The position numbers were made by a program, and so were the translations under genes. Shown here one piece after another: positions 36,302 to 45,447 of a DNA stretch of 64,000 nt. Numbering within the stretch: position 1 is the first letter of the stretch; each line of letters begins with the position of its first letter. The stretch covers positions 1,875,001 to 1,939,000 of the forward strand of contig CP079108.1 of assembly GCA_019285715.1 (NCBI GenBank), given 5' to 3'. The DNA comes from Sphingosinicellaceae bacterium (lineage in GTDB: Bacteria > Pseudomonadota > Alphaproteobacteria > Sphingomonadales > Sphingomonadaceae). The notes below the pieces were generated by a model, which worked only from the letters and a program-made list of their open reading frames with translations, had not been told where the DNA came from and ran no database searches.

Positions 36302-37263
36302 GGCGATAGCCCGGCCATGAAGGCGCGGACGTCGGCGGCGGAGCGGTCGGGCGTCTCCTCCATCGGCAGGTGGCCGACGCCGTCGTAGATAACGGTGCGA
36401 GCGTTCGGCAGGTTGCGTCCGTACCAGGCCGCTGAAGTCACGGGAATGAAACGATCTTCGCGTCCCCACAGGATCAGGGTCGGAACAGTAACCCGCTTCA
36501 GCTCGGCCGCGGCGACGCTGCCATAGCCTTGTGCGAAACGCTGGAGGGTCGCGGTGCGGTTACCCGGATAGCGCAGCAGTTCCCAGTAACGGTCGATCGC
36601 GGCGTCGGTCATTACCGACTTGATGGAGACTGCGCCGCTCAGCCCGTCCGCGACCAGCCATCGCGGCGTGATGCCGGCGACGAAGTCGCGGAGGACAGGG
36701 ATCTCGGCGATGCGGAATGCCAGCGGTGTGTCGCGGGGGCCGGTCGGGGGTTGTCCGCCCGCGTCGACCAGGATCAGTCCCGTCAGTCGCTCCGGGTGGG
36801 TTACCGCGAAGCGCGCCGCGATGCCGCCGCCCATCGAGTTGCCGGCCAGCACGAAGCGCGACAGGCCCAGCCGGTTGGCCACTGCAGTGACGACGCGCAC
36901 CGACGCGGCGGTGCTATAATCGTTATTCGGGTCAGGCCCCGTCAGGCCATGCGCCGGCAGGTCGAAGCTAACGATCCGCGTGTTGCCCTTGAGCCGGGCC
37001 ACCCACGGCTCCCAAGTGTGCAGCGAAGAGTTCGACCCGTGCAGCAGGACCAGCACCGGGGCATCGCGCGGTCCCTCGTCGCGCAGGTGGACGGTCAGAT
37101 TCGGCAGGACGTCCACGAACTGCGATGCCGGGGAGGCGTATTTGGCACGCAACGCAGCGACAGGTATGTCGGGCGTCCGCACGGCGAACCAGCCTGCGAC
37201 CAGCAGAACCACGATCGCCACAACAACCCACGGCCAGCGGCGCGCCCGTACCGCCGAACTCAA
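36268..37263 (-). CDS. Membrane-anchored alpha/beta hydrolase
   Basis: 331 aa from a TTG at 37263 that overlaps the P450 stop (TTGA). N-terminal span WPWVVVAIVVLLVAGWFAV anchors the enzyme. Catalytic parts: HGSNSSLHTWEPW oxyanion region, nucleophile GNSMGGG, acid in LILWGREDRFIP, His in GVGHLPMEE. The tight coupling to a P450 suggests that it acts in the same pathway or membrane site. Substrate unknown. Confidence 0.83.
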   Translation of the reverse strand: MSSAVRARRWPWVVVAIVVLLVAGWFAVRTPDIPVAALRAKYASPASQFVDVLPNLTVHLRDEGPRDAPVLVLLHGSNSSLHTWEPWVARLKGNTRIVSFDLPAHGLTGPDPNNDYSTAASVRVVTAVANRLGLSRFVLAGNSMGGGIAARFAVTHPERLTGLILVDAGGQPPTGPRDTPLAFRIAEIPVLRDFVAGITPRWLVADGLSGAVSIKSVMTDAAIDRYWELLRYPGNRTATLQRFAQGYGSVAAAELKRVTVPTLILWGREDRFIPVTSAAWYGRNLPNARTVIYDGVGHLPMEETPDRSAADVRAFMAGLSPQAAAAPRLAR

Positions 37264-38639
37264 AGCGGCACGATCCTGACCGGCAGGCCGTCCTTGGGCT
37301 TGGGGATCGGGAACATCTGGAAGTCGCCCTTGTAGCCCGGCGCGAGTTCGATCCGGTTGTCCGCCAGTAGCGTGAACAGGAACGCCTTCGCCTGCATGTA
37401 GGCAAAGTGCAGCCCGAGGCACATGTGCTGGCCGCCGCCGAACGGCACCCACGCATATTTGTGGCGGCCCTTGGAGTTCTCCGCCGAGAAGCGCGTCGGG
37501 TCGAAGCGCTCCGGGTCGGGCCAGATTTCGGGCATGCGGTGGGTCATCATCTGGTTGATGCCGATGTGGCTGCCGGCGGGGACGACGTGGTTCATGAAGG
37601 TGAACTCACGCAGCGCCCGGCGTGGCATCGACGGCACCGGCGGGATCAGCCGCAGCGCTTCCTTGAACGCCCACTCGCATTGCTCGAGCTTGCCGAGAGT
37701 CTCGTAGGTCAGCGGCCCGCCGGTCTCGGCCTTCACCGCGTTGATCTCGGCGCGGAGCTTGTCCTGCCACTCAGGATTCATGCCGAGATAATAGACCGTC
37801 GAGGTCAGCGACGAGGTCAGCGTGTCGTGCGCCGCCATCATCAGGAAGTTCATGTGGTCGATGATTTCCTGGTCGGTCAGCGCCACCCCGTTCTCGTCGC
37901 GGGCGTTGACGATCTGCGTGAAGATATCGTCGCCTGCCTTGCCCCGGCGCTTGGGGATTTCCTTGCCGAAGAATTCGCACATGTAGGCGCGGCCCTTCAC
38001 GCCGCGGCGCATCGCGGTGAACGGCATCGGCGTGCGGACGATGCCGGTCGCGGCCAGCACCATGTCGACGAAGGCACGGTTGATCTTGTGCGCCTCGGGA
38101 CCCCACTCGACGCCGAGGAACGACGCGGCCGCGAGGTCGAGGGTCAGCGCCTTGATCGCCGGATAGAACTTGAACTCGGTCGACTTGGGCCAGGCGGCGA
38201 TGCCGCGCTCGATGCCGCCGGTCAGCTGGCCGAGGTAATGCTTCATCGGCTCGGGCTTGAACGCCACGCCGAGCGTCTTGCGGTGGATGCGGTGCTGGTC
38301 GAAATCCATCAGCATCAGGCCGTGCGGGAAGACCTGGTCGAGCACCGGGCCCCAGCCGAGCTCCGACGAGAAGATCTTGTCCTTGTTGAACATCACCAAC
38401 TCGTTCGCCTCGGGACCGATCATCGTCACGCCCCAGCCGCCGAAATCCTGGCGGCGGAAGACCCGGCCATACAGGTCGACCATGCGCTGGCTGTAGCCGA
38501 GCGGGTCACGCAGGAAGTTGATCGTCCGCAGCACGCTGATCTTCGCGGGCTTCATGCCGGGGATGTGAGTCAGCTCGTTGTAGCTCGGCTCCGGCAGGTT
38601 GGCGGGGATGAAGGCCGAGGCGGGCGTCGGTGCGTTCAT
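37260..38639 (-). CDS. Cytochrome P450
   Basis: 459 aa. Monooxygenase with haem ligand motif FGGGQHMCLG near residue 400, ExxR in the K helix (FKEALRLIPP) and oxygen-activation AAHDTLTS in helix I. No membrane anchor at the N-terminus (ASAFIPANLPEPSYNEL), so it is soluble. Its redox partners are not in the window. The TTG of the hydrolase gene overlaps its stop. The substrate cannot be predicted; bacterial P450s of this appearance include sterol- and terpene-type enzymes. Confidence 0.93.
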   Translation of the reverse strand: MNAPTPASAFIPANLPEPSYNELTHIPGMKPAKISVLRTINFLRDPLGYSQRMVDLYGRVFRRQDFGGWGVTMIGPEANELVMFNKDKIFSSELGWGPVLDQVFPHGLMLMDFDQHRIHRKTLGVAFKPEPMKHYLGQLTGGIERGIAAWPKSTEFKFYPAIKALTLDLAAASFLGVEWGPEAHKINRAFVDMVLAATGIVRTPMPFTAMRRGVKGRAYMCEFFGKEIPKRRGKAGDDIFTQIVNARDENGVALTDQEIIDHMNFLMMAAHDTLTSSLTSTVYYLGMNPEWQDKLRAEINAVKAETGGPLTYETLGKLEQCEWAFKEALRLIPPVPSMPRRALREFTFMNHVVPAGSHIGINQMMTHRMPEIWPDPERFDPTRFSAENSKGRHKYAWVPFGGGQHMCLGLHFAYMQAKAFLFTLLADNRIELAPGYKGDFQMFPIPKPKDGLPVRIVPL

Positions 38640-38777
38640 GGCGCGGACTTTCGTTCGGAGTGCGGAGCAAAGATACGCACATTAGCCTTTCGAGCACAAC
38701 TCGAATGTTGGGCGTGGGATCGCAAGCATTTTGCTGTAGCGGTCAACCTAACTGTGCAAGGGCAAGGGAGCGGGCCT

Positions 38778-39239
38778 GTGAAGCGGGGATTTTTGGCGGC
38801 GGTGGTGCTGGCAGCGGCAGTTTCGCCCTGTGCGGTGATCGCCGCCGGTATCGGCATCATGCCCGGCCAATGGGATATCGCGGTGACGACCGAGAGCATG
38901 GAGATGGAGGGCATGCCGCCCGGCGCCGCCAACGCGATGCGCGGCAAGGCGGTTCACCTGCAGCATTGCATCACCCCGGCCGACGCCGCCAAGGGCCCGC
39001 AGGAGATGCTGAAGTCCGACAAGTCATGTACTTTCGGCCGGATCTCCACGACCGGAAACGTCGTCCACGCCGAGATCACCTGCAAGCCAGCGGGCGGCGG
39101 CACGATGCACTCGGTCAGCGACTCGACCTACACCCCGACCGGCTTCACCTCCCACGGGCGTACGGTGATGACCGGACAGATGAAGATGACGGTGGTCGCG
39201 ACGACGGTGGGCAAGCGCGTCGGGGCGTGCACGAAGTAG
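38778..39239 (+). CDS. DUF3617-family exported protein
   Basis: 153 aa from GTG 38778. Signal peptide FLAAVVLAAAVSPCAVIA. The core GIMPGQWDIAVTTESMEMEG, the LQHCITPADAAKGPQEML segment and SCTFGRISTTGN match DUF3617, a two-Cys periplasmic family common in sphingomonads, function unknown. The longer antisense frame over the P450 is spurious. Divergent from the P450. Confidence 0.85.
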   Translation: MKRGFLAAVVLAAAVSPCAVIAAGIGIMPGQWDIAVTTESMEMEGMPPGAANAMRGKAVHLQHCITPADAAKGPQEMLKSDKSCTFGRISTTGNVVHAEITCKPAGGGTMHSVSDSTYTPTGFTSHGRTVMTGQMKMTVVATTVGKRVGACTK

Positions 39240-39271
39240 GAGCGGGACGCAGGTTCGGTTGAAGCTCGGTT

Positions 39272-39382
39272 GTCATCCCGGCGTCGGTTGTCATCCCCGC
39301 GCAGGCGGGGACCCATGATCACCGAGTTCGAGACTTGAGGCGATGGCCGGTGTTCATGGGTCCCCGCCTGCGCGGGGATGAC
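39272..39382. repeat. Palindromic intergenic repeat, type A, with a partial extra arm
   Basis: Full palindrome at 39290-39382 (arms GTCATCCCCGCGCAGGCGGG plus ACCCATGA and the inverse), preceded by a partial copy GTCATCCCGGCG at 39272-39283. It separates convergent DUF3617 and phzF-like genes. Confidence 0.9.
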
Positions 39383-39404
39383 AATGAGAGAGGCTAGGTG
39401 TCCG

Positions 39405-40235
39405 TTACAGCAGGAACACGCCCTCGATCACCGTCACGCACTTTCCCCCGAGCACCACCCGGTCGCCCTCCAACCGGCAGGTCAGGTGCCCACCGCGCGC
39501 GCTTGCCTGGAACGCCGTGAAGCGGTCACGGCCGAGGCGCTTGGCCCAGTAGGGCACGATGACGGCGTGGGCGGAGCCGGTGACCGGGTCCTCGTCGATG
39601 CCCGCACCGGGTGCGAAGGCGCGGCTGACGATGTCGGCTCCGGAGGGATCGCCGTCGCCGGGCGCGGTCGCGATGCACAGCGAGTCGCCGTCATCGCTGG
39701 CGTCGCCGTCGCTGAGCGCGGCCAATGCACGGAAGTCGGGCTTCAGCGCGCGGACCTCGGCGGCGGTGGCATAAACTGCGACCAGATAGCCACCGCTGCG
39801 AGTCAGGATTTCGTCCGGCGTCGCCCCGAGTGCCTCGGCGAAGCCGGGCATCGGGTTGGGGGTCGCGGGCCACGCCGGCAGCGACATGCTCAGCGCGTCG
39901 CCGTCGCGGGCTACCGACAGGATACCGGCCTTGCGGGTCGAGAAGCGCACCATGTCGCGGGCCGGTTCGCGCGTCAGCAGGTAGTGGCCGCTGGCGAAGG
40001 TCGCGTGCCCGCACATCGCGGCTTCGACCGTCGGGGTGAACCAGCGCAGGTCGTAGTCGGCTTCACTGGTGTCGGTCCGCGCGACGAGGAAGGCGGTCTC
40101 CGACAGGTTGTTCTCCATCGCGATGGCCTGCAGCGCCGCGTCCTCGAGCCACGCGTCCAGCGGCATCACAGCGGCCGAATTGCCCGCGAACGCCCGGTCG
40201 GCGAAGGCGTCGATCTGGTCGAAGGGGACGCGCAT
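39405..40235 (-). CDS. PhzF-family isomerase
   Basis: 276 aa. Fold as in diaminopimelate epimerase. Seen: the N-terminal VPFDQIDAFADRAFAGNSAA, catalytic Glu in NNLSETAF, MCGHATFASGHYL, and the C-terminal EDPVTGSAHAVIVPYWAKRL. Members catalyse varied isomerisations; no phenazine genes lie nearby, so the substrate is unknown. Start overlaps the cation-diffusion gene's stop by one base. Confidence 0.9.
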   Translation of the reverse strand: MRVPFDQIDAFADRAFAGNSAAVMPLDAWLEDAALQAIAMENNLSETAFLVARTDTSEADYDLRWFTPTVEAAMCGHATFASGHYLLTREPARDMVRFSTRKAGILSVARDGDALSMSLPAWPATPNPMPGFAEALGATPDEILTRSGGYLVAVYATAAEVRALKPDFRALAALSDGDASDDGDSLCIATAPGDGDPSGADIVSRAFAPGAGIDEDPVTGSAHAVIVPYWAKRLGRDRFTAFQASARGGHLTCRLEGDRVVLGGKCVTVIEGVFLL

Positions 40236-41146
40236 CAGCAGGCCTTCTCGGCGGGGGAGTGGCCAGGGTCGTAATGGCCGACGGGGTCGACGTGGATCAG
40301 GATCTCGGCCCCCGGAAAGGCGGCGGCGACCCGCGCCTCGGTCTCGTCAACGATCTCGTGGGCGCAGGCGACGGTCATCAGGGGGTCGAGCCAGATGTGG
40401 AACTGGATGAAGTCGGTGACGCCGCTGGAGCGGGTGCGGAGCTCGTGGATGCCCTCGACACGCGCGACGCCCGACACGGCGATCAGCAGCCGCTGGCGCT
40501 TCTCCTCGGGCCATTCCTTGTCCATCAGCATGTCGACCGCGGCGCGGGCCGAGCGCAGCGCGCCGACGACCAGGTAGACCGCGATGCCGATGCCGAACGC
40601 CGCATCCGCCCCGTGCAGCCCGACGATGAGCTCGAGCACCAGCGCCGCGATGACGGCGATATTGAGCAGCAGGTCGGACTGGTAGTGGAGCTGGTCGGTG
40701 GCGATCGCGACCGAGCCGGTCAGGCGGACGACATGGCGCTGGTACAGCACCAGCAGGCCACTCAGCACGACGCCGATCGTCGAGACGCCGATGCCGAGGT
40801 CGGCGCGCACCGGAAGCTCGGTGACGCTGAACTGCAGCACCGCGCGCCAGCCGATGCCGAGGCCCGACGCGACGATCAGCAGCGTCTGGAGCAGCGCCGC
40901 GATCGCCTCCGCCTTGCCGTGGCCGAAGCGGTGGTCGTCGTCGGCGGGTTGCGCGGCGAGGCCGACCGCGAACAGGGTCATCAGCGAGGCCGCAAGGTCG
41001 AGCGTCGTGTCGGCCAGGCTGCCGAGCATCGTCATCGACCCTGTCGCATACGCCGCCCACGCCTTGAGGCCGAGCAGGACCACCGCGACCGTCGACGACG
41101 CCAGCGCCGCCCGACGTGTCAGGGTGCCGCGTTCGGCCCTCGTCAC
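40235..41146 (-). CDS. Cation diffusion facilitator family transporter
   Basis: 303 aa from a GTG at 41146; a longer frame upstream is antisense-like and excluded. Six spans with metal sites: LADTTLDLAASLMTLFAVGL, the ADDDHRFGHGKAEAIAALLQ loop and HYQSDLLLNIAVIAALVLEL. The C-terminal cytoplasmic domain ends EILIHVDPVGHYDPGHS. Exports Zn2+, Fe2+, Co2+ or related ions. It lies 13 bases downstream of pdxH. Confidence 0.9.
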   Translation of the reverse strand: MTRAERGTLTRRAALASSTVAVVLLGLKAWAAYATGSMTMLGSLADTTLDLAASLMTLFAVGLAAQPADDDHRFGHGKAEAIAALLQTLLIVASGLGIGWRAVLQFSVTELPVRADLGIGVSTIGVVLSGLLVLYQRHVVRLTGSVAIATDQLHYQSDLLLNIAVIAALVLELIVGLHGADAAFGIGIAVYLVVGALRSARAAVDMLMDKEWPEEKRQRLLIAVSGVARVEGIHELRTRSSGVTDFIQFHIWLDPLMTVACAHEIVDETEARVAAAFPGAEILIHVDPVGHYDPGHSPAEKAC

Positions 41147-41159
41147 GACCGGAGCCCTG

Positions 41160-41738
41160 TCACGGGTAGAGCAGCCCGCTCGTCCAGCCGTCGCCGGAGC
41201 GGGTGAACAGCGTGCGGTCGTGGAGCCGGTTCGGGCGGTCCTGCCAGAACTCGATGGCGGCGGGCACGATGCGGAAGCCCGACCAGCGCGGCGGGCGCGG
41301 GACGTCGCCGCCTTCGAAGCGCGCGGTCGCGTCGGCCAGCCGGGTCTCGAACGCGGCGCGGTCGGGCATCGGCCGCGACTGGTCCGACGCCCAGGCGCCG
41401 AGCTGCGAGGTCCGCGGCCGCCCGGCGAAATAGGCGTCCGCCTCGGCATCGGGCACCAACTCCGCATCGCCGCCCATGCGGATCTGGCGGAGCCGCGACT
41501 TCCAGTGGAAATCGGCGTGGACCGCGGGGTTGGCGGCAAGCTCGCGGCCCTTGCGGCTGTCGAGGTTGGTGTAGAACACGAAGCCACGTCGGTCCCATGC
41601 CTTCAGCAGCACGATGCGGACGGAGGGGCGCCCGGCGGGTGTCGCGGTCGCGAGCGCCATCGCGTTGGCATCGTTCGGCTCGCTGTCACGGGCCTCGGCG
41701 TACCAGTCGGCGAACCAGTCGAAAGGGTCGGTGTGCAT
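41160..41738 (-). CDS. pdxH: Pyridoxamine 5'-phosphate oxidase
   Basis: 192 aa from ATG 41738. It makes pyridoxal 5'-phosphate with FMN. Seen: [66 protein letters not shown] and C-terminal RLHDRTLF. The C-terminal RLxP is present as GLLYP. Upstream frames are not homologous. Confidence 0.95.
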   Translation of the reverse strand: MHTDPFDWFADWYAEARDSEPNDANAMALATATPAGRPSVRIVLLKAWDRRGFVFYTNLDSRKGRELAANPAVHADFHWKSRLRQIRMGGDAELVPDAEADAYFAGRPRTSQLGAWASDQSRPMPDRAAFETRLADATARFEGGDVPRPPRWSGFRIVPAAIEFWQDRPNRLHDRTLFTRSGDGWTSGLLYP

Positions 41739-41982
41739 GGCGCCTGATAGGACGCAAAGCGGCCGCGCGAAACCTCCTGCGATGATTGGCCCCGCACCCC
41801 GGCTCGGTGAAGCCGGCCCAGTGTGTGCCATCGGCCACAGCCGCCAAGCTCGATCTTGAAAGGCGATATTATTGTGGAACCGCTGGGCGCCCTGCAAATT
41901 GTTGCCGTTTAACCCCGCATCGGACACGTCGCGTCCGCCTGCCGGGGCATATCCGGGGCGAGCAGCCGGTAGGAACGACACG

Positions 41983-42390
41983 ATGTTTTCGGCTTTAGAG
42001 CAAGCCTTGGTTGCAGACAATTCACCCCCACACGTCCTCGTCGTGGACGATGAAGTCCTGATCCGCATGATCATGGCGGACGAGTTGCGCGACGCCGGCT
42101 ACCAGGTCATCGAAGCCTCGAGCGCCGACGAAGGACTGGCCTTGCTGTCGGCTGGCGTGTCGGTCGACTTGATGATCACCGACGTCCGGATGCCGGGCGA
42201 CCTCGACGGGCTGGCATTGGCCAAGGCGGCGCGGCGCTTGCGGCCCGAACTCGCGATCATCGTCAGCTCGGGGCATGTCCGGTCTGCCGACAGCGACTTG
42301 GCGGGTGTCGTCGACGCCTATCTGCCCAAGCCCTATCTGCCGGTGCAGCTGATCGAGATGGCGCGCGGGCTGCTGGCCGACGCCTCTTGA
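41983..42390 (+). CDS. Single-domain response regulator
   Basis: 135 aa from ATG 41983. A receiver only: [11 protein letters not shown] acidic pocket, phosphoacceptor D67 in [10 protein letters not shown], Ser/Thr IIVSSGH, Lys in YLPKPY. No output domain. The C-terminal [14 protein letters not shown] completes the fold. Probably a phosphorelay element for an unlinked histidine kinase. TTGA overlap with the next receiver gene. Confidence 0.9.
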   Translation: MFSALEQALVADNSPPHVLVVDDEVLIRMIMADELRDAGYQVIEASSADEGLALLSAGVSVDLMITDVRMPGDLDGLALAKAARRLRPELAIIVSSGHVRSADSDLAGVVDAYLPKPYLPVQLIEMARGLLADAS

Positions 42391-42866
42391 GCAGACGCCC
42401 CGACGCGCCGACGGCGCTCGCCCTGCTGGCCGAGCCCGACGTCATCGCCCGGCACACGCTCGCGGAGTTCCTCCGCAATTGCGGGCTGCACGTGGTCGAA
42501 GCGGCGACCAGTGAAGCAGCGATCGCGGTGTTCAACGAGTCCGGGTTCGACATCGACATCCTGCTGTGTGACGCAAAGCTGGGCGGCGAACTCGGCGGCT
42601 TCGGACTGGCGCGCTGGGTTCGCGAGCATCGCCCCGCGGTCGACATCGAGTTGACCGGCAGTCTCGCCGCGACCGCGGGCGCCGCGCACGAGATCTGCGA
42701 GGAAGTTTCGAAAGGTGAGGTGTCGAAACCCGACCATTCGAAATCCGATCAGCCGAAGCCCGACCAGTGGCGCCCCGAGCCGTCGAAGCTTCGCCCGGGC
42801 GAGGACCCCCAGAGCGTCGTCGACCGCATCCTGCAGCTGCGCGCGGCGCGGGACCGCAACCGCTAG
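42387..42866 (+). CDS. Degenerate receiver protein with pentapeptide repeats
   Basis: 159 aa from a TTG overlapping the previous stop. Receiver with Asp in LLCDAKLGGE and Thr in ELTGS, but the first acidic pocket is reduced (LLAEPD) and the usual KPY region is replaced. In its place are five-residue repeats: SKGEV, SKPDH, SKSDQ, PKPDQ, WRPEP, SKLRP, encoded by 15-base DNA units (42708-42797), after which the native end SVVDRILQLRAARD resumes. Probably a paralogue of the preceding gene. Tail overlaps the GreA/B gene by four bases. Confidence 0.75.
   Translation: MSRRPDAPTALALLAEPDVIARHTLAEFLRNCGLHVVEAATSEAAIAVFNESGFDIDILLCDAKLGGELGGFGLARWVREHRPAVDIELTGSLAATAGAAHEICEEVSKGEVSKPDHSKSDQPKPDQWRPEPSKLRPGEDPQSVVDRILQLRAARDRNR
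42708..42797 (+). repeat. Six 15-base tandem units inside the second receiver gene
   Basis: Units start at 42708, 42723, 42738, 42753, 42768 and 42783. The best conserved are TCGAAACCCGACCAT, TCGAAATCCGATCAG and CCGAAGCCCGACCAG. The unit length is a multiple of three, so the frame is kept and Lys-Pro-Asp-rich repeats result. Confidence 0.85.
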
Positions 42867-43339
42867 ACCGCGACGACCTCGACCTCGTGCCCCGCGATCG
42901 TCGCCGTGTCGCCGACGCGCTTGCCGATCAGCGCGCGGGCCAGCGGCGAGACATACGACACGCTGCCGTTCGCCGGGTCGGCCTCGTCCTCGCCGACGAT
43001 GGCGTAAGTCTGGCGGCGGCCGTCGTCACGCTCGAAGCTGACCGTGCTGCCGAACACCGCGGTGCCGTCGTGGGGCTGCGGCTCTACTAGCTGTGCGCTC
43101 GCCCGCCGTGCCGACCAATAGCGCAGGTCGCGCGTCGCCCGTGCCATCGCGGTGCGGTCGGCGGAGATCGCGCCGCCCGCCTGCGCGTCGGCATAAGCGG
43201 CCTTGGCCGCGGTCAGCTCGGCATCGAGCGCGGCGAGGCCGGCCGGGGTGACGAGGTTCGGGTGGACCGAGATCGGCCGGTCGGGCAGGTCGGCGGCGAC
43301 CGCCTCGCTGTCGGACTCTTTGGTGAAGGCAACGCTCAT
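42863..43339 (-). CDS. GreA/GreB-family elongation factor
   Basis: 158 aa. N-terminal coiled coil (LVTPAGLAALDAELTAAKAA) and C-terminal FKBP-like domain (FGSTVSFERDDGRRQTYAIV, GEDEADPANGSVSYVSPLAR, ALIGKRVGDTATI). GreA/B rescue backtracked RNA polymerase. The acidic tip (two acidic residues at the coiled-coil turn) is hard to place here, so whether it is a cleavage factor or a Gre-fold relative (Rnk, Gfh1 type) is open. Confidence 0.82.
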   Translation of the reverse strand: MSVAFTKESDSEAVAADLPDRPISVHPNLVTPAGLAALDAELTAAKAAYADAQAGGAISADRTAMARATRDLRYWSARRASAQLVEPQPHDGTAVFGSTVSFERDDGRRQTYAIVGEDEADPANGSVSYVSPLARALIGKRVGDTATIAGHEVEVVAV

Positions 43340-43388
43340 GGGCCTAACTTAGGGGGTCGGGGGCGCAAACCCAACCTCCCGGCTCCCC

Positions 43389-43458
43389 GTCATCCCGGCG
43401 AACGCCGGGACCCATCTCCCGAATTCAGGTGATGGGTCCCGGCGTTCGCCGGGATGAC
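43389..43458. repeat. Palindromic intergenic repeat, type B
   Basis: Arms GTCATCCCGGCGAACGCCGG plus GACCCAT and the inverse with an 18-base centre. Lies between the divergent Gre-like and DnaJ-like genes, which makes a terminator role unlikely here. Confidence 0.9.
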
Positions 43459-43567
43459 GGCGAAGAACCTCCACCCCACGCTTTACACCGCCGATTGTGT
43501 TGCCCATTTAAGCCGTGTTGCGCGGCAACCACAGTCGCGTTCGTCAAAAGCTGCTATCGGACGACAC

Positions 43568-44542
43568 ATGAGAGACCCGTACACCGTACTCGGCGTCGCG
43601 CGCGGCGCCACCGATGCCGAAATCAAGAAGGCGTATCGCAAGATCGCCAAGGACAATCATCCCGACCGCAATGCCGGGAACGCCGTCAAGCTCGAGCGCT
43701 TCAAGGAGGCCTCGGCGGCGAATACCATGCTCACCGACCCCGACCTCCGCGCGCGCTTCGACCGCGGCGAGATCGATGCCGACGGCCAGCCCAAGGCGCC
43801 GCCAGGTTTCGGCGGGGGAGGCGGGGGCTTCGGCGGCGGCGGCGCCCAGGGCCCGTGGGGTGCGCGTTCCGGCGGCGGCGCATCCAACTTCGAGTTCGGC
43901 AGCGGCGGTGGTGACGCCGGCGACCTGTTCTCGGAGCTGTTCGGTCGCGGCCGCAGCCCATTCGGCAATGGCGGCGGCGGTGGCGGCGGCTTCGAGGAGC
44001 AATTGCGCCGCCAGGCCCCCAAGGGCGCCGACGTCGCCTACCGCCTGTCGGTGCCGTTCGAGGATGCCGCCATCCTCAAGCCGCAGCGCATCACGCTGAA
44101 GAACGGCAAGACCCTCGACCTCAAGCTGCCGCCGGGCTTCTCGTCCGAGAAACCGCTGCGCATGGGCGGGCAGGGCGAGGCCGGGCCGGGCGGAACCGGT
44201 GACGCGCTGATCACGCTCGACGTCGCGCCGCACCGCTTCTTCAAGCGCGAGGGCCACGACATCCGCCTCGATCTCGCGGTCACGCTCGACGAGGCCGTCG
44301 ACGGCGCCAAGGTCAGGGTGCCGACCGTCGATGGTCCGGTGACGCTGACGGTTGCGCCGGGGTCGACCTCGGGCCGCGTCCTGCGCCTGAGGGGGCGCGG
44401 CTTCACCCGCGCCGACGGCACCCGCGGCGACCTGCTTGCGACACTGGTGATCGATCTGCCCGCCGACGATCCCGAGCTTCGTGCGTTCACGCAAACGTGG
44501 AAAGATACGCGCAAGGTCCGGCAAAGCCTGGGGGTGGATTGA
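43568..44542 (+). CDS. DnaJ-like co-chaperone (CbpA type)
   Basis: 324 aa from ATG 43568. N-terminal J domain (YTVLGVARGATDAEIKKAYR, HPDR) then a Gly/Phe-rich stretch at about 75-140 and the DnaJ C-terminal client domain (GFSSEKPLRMGGQGEAGPGG, LRLRGRGFTRADGTRGDLLA). No zinc-finger CXXCXGXG repeats, so DnaJ type II/CbpA. Its stop overlaps the TTG of the YihY gene. Confidence 0.92.
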   Translation: MRDPYTVLGVARGATDAEIKKAYRKIAKDNHPDRNAGNAVKLERFKEASAANTMLTDPDLRARFDRGEIDADGQPKAPPGFGGGGGGFGGGGAQGPWGARSGGGASNFEFGSGGGDAGDLFSELFGRGRSPFGNGGGGGGGFEEQLRRQAPKGADVAYRLSVPFEDAAILKPQRITLKNGKTLDLKLPPGFSSEKPLRMGGQGEAGPGGTGDALITLDVAPHRFFKREGHDIRLDLAVTLDEAVDGAKVRVPTVDGPVTLTVAPGSTSGRVLRLRGRGFTRADGTRGDLLATLVIDLPADDPELRAFTQTWKDTRKVRQSLGVD

Positions 44543-45447
44543 TCGCCGACGCGCTTCGCCGGTATTCGCCGGGCTGGCTCAAGCGGTTCCTGCGGACGCG
44601 GGGTTGCCGGGTCGTGGCGAAAACCATTACCGGCAGCTGGGCGGATGGCTTCGTTCACGCCGGCAACCTTGCCTATCTGTCGCTGCTGACGCTGTTCCCG
44701 TTCTTCATCGTCGTCGCCTCGGTGGCGGGCGCGCTCGGCCGCACCGATGCCGGAATCGCCGCGGTACACAGCTTCCTGCATACGGTGCCGAAGGATGTCG
44801 GCGTGCTCGTCGCCAAGCCGATCGCCGACGTCATCGCGGCGCGGTCGAGTTCAGGATTGCTGACGGTCGGCCTGTTGCTGACCTTGTGGACGGTCAGCGG
44901 CTTCATCGAGACGATCCGCGACATCATCCGCAAGGCCTATAACAGCCCCGGACTGCTGCCGGTCTGGCGCTACCGTATCGGCGCGATCGCGATGATCGTC
45001 AGTGCGGTGATGCTGATGCTGATCGCCTTTGCCGCGCAGGTCGCGCTGACCGCAGTCGAGCAGTTCGTCTTTCGGGTGTTTCCGGTGGCGGCCGACCTGC
45101 TGCACTGGCTCGGCATCGGGCGGCTGGCACCGGCAGCCATATTGTTCGTCGCGCTCTACCTGGTGTTCTACGCGCTGACCCCGCGCCGTTTCCGCGACGG
45201 CACCTGCCCGATCTGGCCCGGCGCACTGTTCACCGCCGCGGTCTGGATCGGCACGACGATGCTGCTGCCGATGATCATCGGGTATTTCGGCAACTACTCG
45301 ATCACATATGGTTCGCTGGCCGGGGTCATCGTTGCGCTGTTGTTCTTCTATATCATCGGCTTGGGGCTGGTCGCCGGCGCGCACCTCAACGCGGCGCTGG
45401 CGATTGTCCCGAAAAGGGGCCAAGAGCGCGGCTGCGCGGTTGAATGA
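44539..45447 (+). CDS. YihY/BrkB-family membrane protein
   Basis: 302 aa from a TTG overlapping the DnaJ stop. About six spans; seen are GNLAYLSLLTLFPFFIVVAS, LLTLWTVSGFIETIRDIIRK and the C-terminal YGSLAGVIVALLFFYIIGLG. The family (once thought to be RNase BN) has no settled function. The stop overlaps the fabI start candidate. Confidence 0.9.
   Translation: MIADALRRYSPGWLKRFLRTRGCRVVAKTITGSWADGFVHAGNLAYLSLLTLFPFFIVVASVAGALGRTDAGIAAVHSFLHTVPKDVGVLVAKPIADVIAARSSSGLLTVGLLLTLWTVSGFIETIRDIIRKAYNSPGLLPVWRYRIGAIAMIVSAVMLMLIAFAAQVALTAVEQFVFRVFPVAADLLHWLGIGRLAPAAILFVALYLVFYALTPRRFRDGTCPIWPGALFTAAVWIGTTMLLPMIIGYFGNYSITYGSLAGVIVALLFFYIIGLGLVAGAHLNAALAIVPKRGQERGCAVE

Noticed and set aside
37407-39239. 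610-codon open plus-strand frame across the P450 and DUF3617 genes
   Set aside because: It is antisense to the clear P450; only the part from GTG 38778 is a real gene. High G+C makes long shadow frames common.
41874-41910. EcfG-type promoter (GGAAC then CGTT) before the receiver genes
   Set aside because: The gap is 25 bases instead of 16-17.
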